DNA of 5,895 nucleotides. Source: Chitinophaga pinensis (GTDB lineage: Bacteria; Bacteroidota; Bacteroidia; M30B66). The notes under the pieces were generated by a model that was given only the letters and a program-made list of their open reading frames with translations, was not told the origin of the DNA and did not search any database. Positions within the stretch are counted from its first letter, which is position 1. Each line of letters begins with the position of its first letter. A program made the position numbers and the translations under genes. This document shows positions 1-5,895 of this stretch, piece after piece. The stretch spans positions 1-5,895 of the forward strand of contig CALQJV010000091.1 of assembly GCA_943330985.1 (NCBI GenBank), read 5' to 3'.

Positions 1-54
1 AGTAGACTTGCGCAAGTATTTCTTAACATTGGTACTTCAATTCTATTCATGTGA
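1..54 (+). CDS. Possible C-terminal end of an upstream gene (partial, uncertain)
   Basis: The reading frame beginning at base 1 is open from the left edge to a TGA at 52-54, giving a 17-residue tail ending in ILFM. That TGA overlaps the GTG start of the next gene as GTGA, a 4-nt arrangement common between co-translated genes. The tail is too short to assign to any family. A second frame (from base 2) is also open to the left edge and runs to a TGA at 68-70, so it is an equally possible end for an upstream gene, with a longer overlap. It is also possible that neither is coding and that bases 1-50 are simply intergenic. In Bacteroidota, polyphosphate kinase or SixA-like genes often sit near ppx, but nothing visible here identifies the neighbour. 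Confidence 0.25.
   Translation, partial: SRLAQVFLNIGTSILFM
6..17. repeat. Perfect 12-bp palindrome upstream of the phosphatase start
   Basis: ACTTGCGCAAGT is a perfect inverted repeat with no spacer, ending 33 bases before the GTG start. It could be an operator half-pair for a dimeric regulator, or part of an upstream gene's coding sequence. About one such 12-bp palindrome is expected by chance in a window of this size, so only its position makes it notable. Confidence 0.3.
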
Positions 55-998
55 AGCTTGCCATCATTGACATTGGTACCAATACATTTAAACTCATGAT
101 CGCGCGCGTTCAGGATGGAGGTTTTTTGGTAATCGACAAAGAGAAAATCCCCGTTAAGCTTGGCGAAGGCGGGATTAATAATAATATTATTGCGCACAAT
201 CCTTTTCAACGAGGATTAAAAGCAATGAAGACACATAAGGCAACAATCGATCGTTTTGAAGTCGATAAAACGCTTGCATTTGCCACTTCCGCCATTCGAA
301 GTGCGGAGAATGGAAAGGATTTCGTGAAGAAAGTAAAAGCGGAAACAGGAATCGAAATTGAAGTTATTTCGGGAACCCGTGAGGCCGAACTCATATATTA
401 TGGTGTTCGTCAAGCGCTCGATTTGGGCGATGAAAAAGTGCTCATTATGGATATTGGTGGTGGAAGCACCGAGTTCATTATTGCCGATCGCAATCGCATG
501 TATTGGAAACACAGCTTCGATTTAGGCGCCGCACGTTTACTTGAAGTGATTAATCCTTCAGAACCTATCACAAAGAATGAAATGAAGCGTCTTCGTGCAT
601 ACTTGAAGGAACAAATGCAATTGTTATGGGCTGCTTGTGAATTGCATCCGGTTAAAACATTGGTAGGCTCTTCGGGTAGCTTTGATTCATTGGCCGAAAT
701 GATTTATTATCGTTTCCATACCGAAGAAAATCCCTTGGTGAAAACAGAATACAATTTCAATCTCGATCATTTCGAAGCGATTTATAAGTTGATTATCAAT
801 TCAACCATCGAAAAGCGTTTTAAAATGAAAGGCCTTGCAGCAATGCGTGTTGAAATGATTGTTGTTGCTGTCATTATGATTAAATATGTAATGAAAAAAA
901 TCAAGTTGAATAAAATGCGTTTATCCACGTATTCGCTAAAAGAAGGCATTTTATTCGACTATCTTGAATCTGAAAAGGAAAGCGAAACGAATGGCTAA
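51..998 (+). CDS. ppx: Ppx/GppA family phosphatase (exopolyphosphatase / pppGpp phosphohydrolase), short two-domain form
   Basis: This is a 315-residue protein of the ASKHA-fold Ppx/GppA family, cytoplasmic enzymes that release phosphate from inorganic polyphosphate and/or convert pppGpp to ppGpp. Visible motifs in order are the N-terminal phosphate-binding DIGTNT (residues 7-12), the ATSAIRSAENG block near residue 80, SGTREAEL around residues 108-114 with the conserved Glu at about 111 expected to be catalytic, and the second phosphate loop DIGGGSTE (134-141). The C-terminus ends with the typical SLKEGILFDY. E. coli Ppx and GppA are about 500 residues and carry an extra HD-like C-terminal domain, which is absent here. 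The length matches the compact two-domain form known from Aquifex and common in Bacteroidota. The start is GTG at 51, because an in-frame TAA at 24-26 leaves no other usual start codon before the motif. There is no clear Shine-Dalgarno sequence. The last 8 nt overlap the response-regulator gene. Sequence alone cannot say whether polyphosphate or pppGpp is the main substrate. Confidence 0.93.
   Translation: MKLAIIDIGTNTFKLMIARVQDGGFLVIDKEKIPVKLGEGGINNNIIAHNPFQRGLKAMKTHKATIDRFEVDKTLAFATSAIRSAENGKDFVKKVKAETGIEIEVISGTREAELIYYGVRQALDLGDEKVLIMDIGGGSTEFIIADRNRMYWKHSFDLGAARLLEVINPSEPITKNEMKRLRAYLKEQMQLLWAACELHPVKTLVGSSGSFDSLAEMIYYRFHTEENPLVKTEYNFNLDHFEAIYKLIINSTIEKRFKMKGLAAMRVEMIVVAVIMIKYVMKKIKLNKMRLSTYSLKEGILFDYLESEKESETNG
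973..980 (+). promoter_or_regulatory. Ribosome binding site that decides the regulator start
   Basis: AAAAGGAA at 973-980 lies 10 nt before the ATG at 991, inside the end of the phosphatase gene. It is the only recognisable purine-rich Shine-Dalgarno-like element before any gene start in this window. It favours ATG 991 over the in-frame TTG at 964, which would add nine basic residues (MNLKRKAKR) ahead of the normal receiver-domain start. Confidence 0.5.
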
Positions 999-2154
999 AA
1001 TTCTAATAGTTGACGACGAACGTGCAATTCGTAGCACATTGAAAGAAATACTTGAGTACGAAAATCACCAAGTAGAAGAAGCTGTTGATGGGGCAGAAGG
1101 ATGGGAGAAAATTCGTAATGGTGGGTTTGACATTCTCTTAAGCGACATCAAAATGCCACGAATGGATGGGACCGAATTACTCGAAAAGGTTTTGGCTCAA
1201 GGCATAGACTGTCCAGTCATTATGATTTCTGGACATGGCACCATTGAAACGGCCGTTGAGTGTATCAAAAAAGGCGCATACGATTTTATCGCTAAGCCAC
1301 TCGATTTGAATCGTTTGATGATTACGCTTCGGAATGCTTTAGACAAATCTACTCTCATCCAAGAAACCAAAATTCTCAAAAAGAAAGTTAGTAAAACCAT
1401 CGACATGGTAGGTGACTCACCTGCTATTCGGAAGGTGAAAGACATGATTGAACGTGTTGCTCCCACCGATGCACGCGTTTTAGTTACTGGTCCCAATGGA
1501 ACCGGAAAGGAACTTGTTGCTCGATGGATACACGCAAAAAGCAATCGTAATGAAGCGCCTTTAATCGAAGTAAATTGCGCAGCTATTCCATCCGAACTCA
1601 TTGAAAGCGAATTATTCGGTCATGAAAAAGGAGCTTTTACCAGTGCTGTTAAACAACGGAAAGGACAATTCGAATTGGCTGATGGTGGAACATTATTCCT
1701 CGATGAAATTGGGGATATGAGTTTGTCGGCTCAGGCCAAAGTGCTTCGTGCTCTCCAAGAAAATAAAATTACCAGAGTAGGCGGTGAAAAAGAGATTCAG
1801 GTAAATGTTCGAATTATTGCAGCAACCAATAAAAATCTTCAAGAAGAAATTTCAAAAGGCAATTTTCGCGAAGATTTATACCATCGATTAAGTGTTATCA
1901 TTATTCAAGTCCCTGCATTAAATGAACGGACTGATGACATTCCTCTTCTAGCTAATTATTTTATTTCAATAATATGTGCAGAATATGGAATGCCTTTGAA
2001 AAGGATTAGTCCGGAGGCTATGCAAGAACTTCAATCGCAGCCATGGACTGGGAATATTCGCGAGTTTCGAAATGTAATTGAACGATTAATTATTTTATGT
2101 GAACAGGACATCAGTAAGGATGATGTATTTATGTTTGCTCGACCAGCCCGATAA
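991..2154 (+). CDS. Sigma-54-dependent NtrC-type response regulator (REC plus AAA+), no HTH domain
   Basis: This 387-residue cytoplasmic two-component response regulator is expected to activate RNA polymerase containing sigma-54 by ATP hydrolysis after phosphorylation by a histidine kinase. The receiver domain (about 1-120) has the acidic pair D8/D9, phospho-acceptor D52, S80 and K102. After a short linker, the AAA+ domain (about 138-370) shows Walker A GPNGTGKE (167-174, K173), the sigma-54 contact loop as GAFTSA (214-219), Walker B LFLDE (D238, E239), arginine-finger candidates R293 and R299 in FREDLYHRL, and the sensor II motif GNIREF (R357). The protein stops about 30 residues later without the Fis-type helix-turn-helix that normally follows; NtrC of E. 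coli is 469 residues. The next gene begins 9 bp downstream, so there is no room for a frameshifted HTH. Similar HTH-less activators are known (FlgR of Helicobacter, CtcC of Chlamydia). ATG 991 is chosen because the family starts at [10 protein letters not shown] and a ribosome site precedes it. The gene overlaps the phosphatase by 8 nt. No kinase is visible, so the cognate signal is unknown. Confidence 0.93.
   Translation: MAKILIVDDERAIRSTLKEILEYENHQVEEAVDGAEGWEKIRNGGFDILLSDIKMPRMDGTELLEKVLAQGIDCPVIMISGHGTIETAVECIKKGAYDFIAKPLDLNRLMITLRNALDKSTLIQETKILKKKVSKTIDMVGDSPAIRKVKDMIERVAPTDARVLVTGPNGTGKELVARWIHAKSNRNEAPLIEVNCAAIPSELIESELFGHEKGAFTSAVKQRKGQFELADGGTLFLDEIGDMSLSAQAKVLRALQENKITRVGGEKEIQVNVRIIAATNKNLQEEISKGNFREDLYHRLSVIIIQVPALNERTDDIPLLANYFISIICAEYGMPLKRISPEAMQELQSQPWTGNIREFRNVIERLIILCEQDISKDDVFMFARPAR
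2130..2137 (+). promoter_or_regulatory. Candidate Bacteroidota -7 promoter element for the secreted hydrolase gene
   Basis: TATGTTTG exactly matches the Bacteroidota -7 consensus TAnnTTTG and lies 26 bases before the ATG at 2164, which would give a leader of roughly 20 nt. I could not find a TTG at the expected -33 position (around 2107-2111), and the bases also encode the end of the regulator, so the match may be chance. If real, the hydrolase gene could be expressed separately from the ppx-regulator pair. Confidence 0.27.
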
Positions 2155-2163
2155 TTAATCATA

Positions 2164-3420
2164 ATGAAGAATTTCGTTTTTAGTTTATTACTCCTTTTTC
2201 CATCGCTAATCTTTTCTCAAAGCAATGCGAAGCGTGTTCTTTGGATTGGAAACAGCTATACCTATGTGAATGATTTACCTAATTTGCTTCGTCAGTTGGC
2301 GCTTAGTGGAGGCGATTCGCTCATCATGGATTCCAATACAATTGGAGGTTATACGTTTGCAAATCATGCAAGCAATGCGGTTACACTTCAAAAATTAGCG
2401 CTTAATACTAACGACTTTGTCATTCTTCAGGCACAAAGTCAAGAGCCATCTTTCCCACCAACGCAAGTGGAAACCCAAACATTTCCTTACGCTCATCAAC
2501 TCGATTCACTCGTTCATGCTGGGTCGGCTTGTGCAAAAACCGTTTTCTACATGACTTGGGGAAGAAAATACGGTGATACCCAGAATTGTCCCAATTACCC
2601 TCCATTGTGCACGTTCGAAGGAATGAATGATCGACTTCGATGGGCTTACAAACAAATGGCCGATGAGAACGAAGCTTTGATGTCGCCGGTTGGAATGGCT
2701 TGGAAAGCAAGTTGGGAGGCCGATTCTACAATCAATTTATGGTCGTCCGATAATTCACATCCGAGTTTGCTGGGTTCATACTTAGCAGCTTGTGTGTTTT
2801 ATGCAACAATCTTGGAGAAGAATCCCGTTGGACTTTCCTACACTGCCGGAATACCAGCATCTCAAGCAACATTTCTTCAGCAAATTGCATCCAATACGGT
2901 ATTCGATAGTTTGAGTACTTGGAATATAAATCGATGGGACGCGCAGTCATCATTTACATACAATTCTCAAAGTAACTCAATCAGTTTCACATCAACATCA
3001 CAAAACGCTAATCAATATGCTTGGGATTTCGGTGATGGTCAATTGAGCAATGAAGAAAATCCGATACATATATATGATGGAAGCAACAACTCGTATGTAG
3101 TTCAATTAATCGCTTCTGGATTATGCAGCGCCGATACAAGTGCACTAGTTATTCAACTTCAACCCAATTCAATTGTTGAAGCATCTTTTCAAAACCTTCG
3201 AGTTTTTCCAAATCCAGCAAACACCCAATTGACAATCACATCAGAGAATTCAACAAAAATCGATGTGCAGGTTTTTTCTTCTACAGGGAAATTGGTTAAT
3301 CAAATACTTCGATCTCAATCGCCAACAATCTTGAATATTGAAAACTTAGCAACCGGAATGTATCAGGTTGTTTGCTCAGATGGTCAAAATCAAAAGACCT
3401 TTCGAATACTTAAAAATTAA
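2164..3420 (+). CDS. Secreted SGNH-hydrolase-like protein with PKD domain and T9SS type A sorting domain
   Basis: This 418-residue exported protein has an N-terminal Sec signal peptide (residues 1-18, hydrophobic core LLLLFPSLIF, predicted cleavage FS|QS). The catalytic domain (about 22-240) resembles SGNH/GDSL hydrolases. GNSYT at 29-33 places the nucleophile at S31, and DNSHP (D196, H199) fits the block V Asp-xx-His. ILQAQSQEP around 87-95 takes the place of the usual block III. This pattern is like the poorly characterised DUF4886-type SGNH families, so an esterase or carbohydrate deacetylase role is plausible but unproven. A PKD-type beta-sandwich follows (about 262-334, signature WDFGDG at 287-292). 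The C-terminus (about 344-418) is a T9SS type A sorting domain with VFPNP at 347-351 and a closing GMYQV...K pattern, predicting transport across the outer membrane and surface attachment or release. C140s-region cysteines in NCPNYPPLC could form a disulfide. The start ATG lies 9 bp after the regulator stop with no clear ribosome site, as is usual in this phylum. The substrate is unknown. Confidence 0.88.
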   Translation: MKNFVFSLLLLFPSLIFSQSNAKRVLWIGNSYTYVNDLPNLLRQLALSGGDSLIMDSNTIGGYTFANHASNAVTLQKLALNTNDFVILQAQSQEPSFPPTQVETQTFPYAHQLDSLVHAGSACAKTVFYMTWGRKYGDTQNCPNYPPLCTFEGMNDRLRWAYKQMADENEALMSPVGMAWKASWEADSTINLWSSDNSHPSLLGSYLAACVFYATILEKNPVGLSYTAGIPASQATFLQQIASNTVFDSLSTWNINRWDAQSSFTYNSQSNSISFTSTSQNANQYAWDFGDGQLSNEENPIHIYDGSNNSYVVQLIASGLCSADTSALVIQLQPNSIVEASFQNLRVFPNPANTQLTITSENSTKIDVQVFSSTGKLVNQILRSQSPTILNIENLATGMYQVVCSDGQNQKTFRILKN

Positions 3421-5847
3421 TCATCCTCTAAGTTCGGCACCTAATTGATCTTGATACGCTTTTATTAAGCGTTCCATGGTTTTGTCGATTTGCTTATCGG
3501 TTAATGTTTGTTCTTCATCAAGAAAGGTGAACGAAACCGCATAGGATTTTTTCCCCTCAGGAAGTTTCTCCCCTTGGTACACATCAAACAAATCAATATC
3601 GCGAAGCAATTTACGTTCGGTGCCGCGTGCAATAGAAACGATTTTATCGAATCCCGTTTGAGAATCAATGAGCATGGATAAGTCTCTTCGAACGCTTGGG
3701 AATTTAGGTACTTCTGTATACTGAAGTTTGAATTTGCTATAGATTGCAAATAGTGAATTCCAAGAACAATCAGCAATCCAAACTTCATCGTCAATGCCAA
3801 ACGACTTTCGCAATTCTTTGTTAACAGAGCCAACAATCGCCAAAGTAGATTTCTTCAGATTGAATTGAAAAGCTTGTTCATATGCAGGATCTTCGATTGG
3901 CGAAATTTCGATGCTTAATGGATCAATGCCCAACATCCGAAAAATACTTTCTAAACTACCTTTCAATTGGAAATAACCTGAAGGCTTTTGTTTCTCGTGC
4001 CAGCTTTCAGCATTGGCTTTGCCCGAAACAGCCAACATGAATTGTTGGTTTTCCTGATATCCCTTTTCTGTTTTAAAATAGGTTTTTCCCCATTCGTAGA
4101 TTGCTAAATCGGCTTGCTGACGATTGCGATTCCAAGCAATTGTTTCACAAACCCCAAAAAGTAAACTCTGACGCATGATGCTAAGCTCCGAACTCAATGG
4201 ATTTAGAATTTCAACAGCTTTCCCCAAGGAATCAGAAACGAATTTACTTGTATTGCTCGCTGTAAGGGAGTTGTTGAGAATCTCAGTAAAACCGATGCTG
4301 CACAAATGATCGCTCAAGTGATTTTTTACTTTCCAAGCATCTGGTTTTTCTGCAATGGAAACAGAAGCTCTGACCTGATTGGGAATGGCGATGGTGTTGT
4401 ACCCATAAATGCGTAAGATTTCCTCCGTAACATCGGCTGGCGTTTTTACATCCACTTTGAATGGAGGAATACTCAATTTTAGGCCTTTGCTATTCTCAGC
4501 TTCTATGCGAATTCCCAACTTTTCTAAAATGGAAATCACATCTTCTCTGGGAATAACTTCGCCCACCAAGCGGTCAAGACTTTCCCATTTCAATTCAACT
4601 GCTGCCCACTCAACTGGATTAGGATACATATCAATCAAACCGCCATCAATTTCACCACCGGCAATTTCAATGATTAATGCGGCAATGCGTTCCAAAGCCA
4701 CAACAGGCATTTCAGGATCGGCGCCACGTTCGAAACGGAACGAAGAATCGGTTTTTATTCCCAATGCGCGCGATGTTTTTCGAACCCAAACAGCATTGAA
4801 CGTAGCAGATTCAAGAAAAATCGATGTTGTTTTTTCGGTTACTCCCGAATGCAATCCGCCAAAAACTCCGGCAATGCAAAGAGGTTTTTCCGAATCACAA
4901 ATCATCAAATCATTTGAGCCCAATTTCCGTTCTAGCCCATCAAGTGTTTGGAATGCAGTTCCTTCTTTGCAGGTTTTTACGATGATTTTATTTCCCGCAA
5001 TTTTCTCTTGGTCGAAAGCGTGCAGTGGTTGACCCAATTCGTGCATCACGAAATTGGTAGCGTCTACAATATTATTAATCGATTTAAGTCCTATAGCCTT
5101 TAATGAGTTTTGAAGCCATTCGGGACTTGCTTTTACTTGAATTCCTTTGATGCAAACACCCGAATAACGGGTAACTGCATCCGTATTTTCGATGCTAACT
5201 TCGATTGGACTTTTCCCAACATGCAGATGAATGGCACTTTCTGGGAAGTTTAATGAATGTGATTCTTGAACATACAAAGTAGCAGCAAGATCGCGGGCAA
5301 CTCCAAAATGCGACATGGCATCGGAGCGATTGGGCGTTAATCCGATTTCTAAAACCTGATCACTAACCACGTTAAACAATTCGGAAACCGTAGTTCCAAC
5401 GTTTGTTTCAGCTGCTAAAACAATGATTCCCGCATGACTTTCACCCAAGCCAATTTCATCTTCGGCACACAACATTCCCTGTGAAAGTTCGCCTCGGATT
5501 TTACTTTCCTTGATAATGAATGATTCACCACTCGAAGGATACAAGGTTGTACCAATAGTGGCAACAATCACTTTTTGTCCGGAAGCCACATTGGGCGCCC
5601 CGCAAACAACAGAAAGAAGTCCATCTGTTCCAATATTCACCGTTGTTAATCGCAAACGATCGGCATTGGGATGTTGAATGCAGGTAATTACTTCGCCAAC
5701 AACTAATCCATTTAGACCACCTTTGTGACTTTCGAAAAGCTCAATGCCCTCCACTTCAAGACCCGAAGCGGTAAGTCTTTGGGAAGTTTCTTCGATAGTT
5801 GGAATAGGAGAAATGTAGCGTTGGAGCCAGTTGTAGGAAATTTTCAT
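3421..5847 (-). CDS. pheT: Phenylalanyl-tRNA synthetase beta subunit
   Basis: This complete 808-residue beta subunit of the cytoplasmic alpha2-beta2 phenylalanine-tRNA ligase, which charges tRNA-Phe, is of normal bacterial length. Domains in order: N-terminal B1 segment beginning MKISYNWLQRYI; an OB-fold tRNA-binding domain at about 42-155 (VVGEV, HPNADRL, CGAPNV); the B3/B4 editing domain at about 212-400 (HAFD with H276, AGVFGG with G330, FLESATF with E346, TDSSFRFERG at 366-375); the B5 domain at about 415-485 ending in DVTEEILRIYGYN; the catalytic-like core at about 490-705; and the C-terminal FDX-ACB anticodon-binding domain at about 715-808 (FPSVRRDLSM, LFDVYQG). Editing-site residues are mostly intact, so clearance of Tyr-tRNA-Phe is expected. 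S368 stands where E. coli, as I recall it, has Ala356. The ATG at 5845-5847 fits the family N-terminus exactly. No Shine-Dalgarno sequence is seen. The gene is not next to pheS on its downstream side, and it converges with the hydrolase gene with no spacer. Confidence 0.98.
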   Translation of the reverse strand: MKISYNWLQRYISPIPTIEETSQRLTASGLEVEGIELFESHKGGLNGLVVGEVITCIQHPNADRLRLTTVNIGTDGLLSVVCGAPNVASGQKVIVATIGTTLYPSSGESFIIKESKIRGELSQGMLCAEDEIGLGESHAGIIVLAAETNVGTTVSELFNVVSDQVLEIGLTPNRSDAMSHFGVARDLAATLYVQESHSLNFPESAIHLHVGKSPIEVSIENTDAVTRYSGVCIKGIQVKASPEWLQNSLKAIGLKSINNIVDATNFVMHELGQPLHAFDQEKIAGNKIIVKTCKEGTAFQTLDGLERKLGSNDLMICDSEKPLCIAGVFGGLHSGVTEKTTSIFLESATFNAVWVRKTSRALGIKTDSSFRFERGADPEMPVVALERIAALIIEIAGGEIDGGLIDMYPNPVEWAAVELKWESLDRLVGEVIPREDVISILEKLGIRIEAENSKGLKLSIPPFKVDVKTPADVTEEILRIYGYNTIAIPNQVRASVSIAEKPDAWKVKNHLSDHLCSIGFTEILNNSLTASNTSKFVSDSLGKAVEILNPLSSELSIMRQSLLFGVCETIAWNRNRQQADLAIYEWGKTYFKTEKGYQENQQFMLAVSGKANAESWHEKQKPSGYFQLKGSLESIFRMLGIDPLSIEISPIEDPAYEQAFQFNLKKSTLAIVGSVNKELRKSFGIDDEVWIADCSWNSLFAIYSKFKLQYTEVPKFPSVRRDLSMLIDSQTGFDKIVSIARGTERKLLRDIDLFDVYQGEKLPEGKKSYAVSFTFLDEEQTLTDKQIDKTMERLIKAYQDQLGAELRG

Positions 5848-5865
5848 TCGATTGGAATTCTTGCG

Positions 5866-5873
5866 CTAAAGTA
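5866..5873 (-). promoter_or_regulatory. Weak candidate -7 promoter element for pheT
   Basis: Read on the - strand, TACTTTAG differs by one base from the Bacteroidota -7 consensus TAnnTTTG. It sits 18 bases before the pheT ATG. A TTG lies upstream on the same strand but only about 12 bases away, shorter than the usual spacing near 19, and the window ends just beyond it. The match is suggestive by position only. Confidence 0.2.
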
Positions 5874-5895
5874 AGAGGATTGCAGCAAGGTATCA

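Noticed and set aside
1..50. A divergent gene starting at the - strand ATG at 48-50 and running off the left edge
   Set aside because: Only 16 codons are visible, and its start would abut the phosphatase GTG with no room for promoters or ribosome sites. The + strand reading is at least as open.
964..990. TTG start at 964 for the response regulator
   Set aside because: It would add nine mostly basic residues before the normal receiver-domain start and deepen the overlap with ppx. The ATG at 991 has a better ribosome site and fits the family.
1197..1601. A 134-codon open frame on the - strand inside the response regulator
   Set aside because: It is antisense to conserved REC and Walker A coding sequence and its translation resembles no known protein.
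3456..3472. Hairpin as an intrinsic terminator for the hydrolase gene
   Set aside because: The stem is only 6 bp with a 5-nt loop, no T-run follows directly, and it sits within conserved pheT C-terminal coding sequence, so it is not listed as a terminator.
4409..5032. A 207-codon open frame on the + strand inside pheT
   Set aside because: It lies wholly antisense to strongly conserved pheT editing and B5 domains, its translation is low-complexity and Ser/Pro-rich without a recognisable domain, and it has no ribosome site. It is a shadow of pheT codon usage.
5880..5895. TTGCTGCA on the - strand upstream of pheT as the -12 part of a sigma-54 promoter
   Set aside because: The required -24 GG element would lie beyond the window edge, so it cannot be seen, and a sigma-54 promoter for a housekeeping synthetase is unlikely.

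Overview
This window looks like ordinary chromosomal DNA from a Bacteroidota bacterium, probably a Flavobacteriales or Cryomorphaceae-like lineage. The evidence is a secreted protein with a PKD repeat and a C-terminal type IX secretion (T9SS) sorting domain, a signal peptide ending in the Flavobacteria-like FS|Q cleavage pattern, little or no Shine-Dalgarno sequence before most starts, and moderately AT-rich, uniform composition. No mobile element, RNA gene, CRISPR array or recent insertion scar is visible.

The left part (about 1-3420) holds three tightly packed genes on the + strand. The first is a short two-domain Ppx/GppA phosphatase that starts at GTG. The second is an NtrC-type response regulator (receiver plus AAA+ sigma-54 activator domain) whose ATG lies 8 nt inside the end of the phosphatase gene. 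The third follows 9 bp later and encodes a secreted SGNH-hydrolase-like protein with a PKD domain and a T9SS sorting tail. The first two are very likely co-transcribed and translationally coupled. The third may share that transcript or use a Bacteroidota-type promoter inside the end of the regulator gene. The first 50 bases may hold the last codons of an upstream gene that overlaps the phosphatase start.

The right part (3421-5847) is a complete pheT on the - strand, encoding the phenylalanyl-tRNA synthetase beta subunit. Its stop codon directly abuts the stop codon of the secreted hydrolase gene, with no base between them. Its start lies 48 bp from the right edge, so its promoter region is only partly visible.

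Functionally the window combines housekeeping translation (PheT), stress or phosphate signalling (Ppx/GppA plus the sigma-54 regulator) and a cell-surface or secreted enzyme. I see no convincing new multi-gene system. The most notable points are the regulator, which has GAFTSA in place of GAFTGA and no DNA-binding domain, its coupling to the Ppx/GppA gene, and the uncharacterised T9SS-exported hydrolase.
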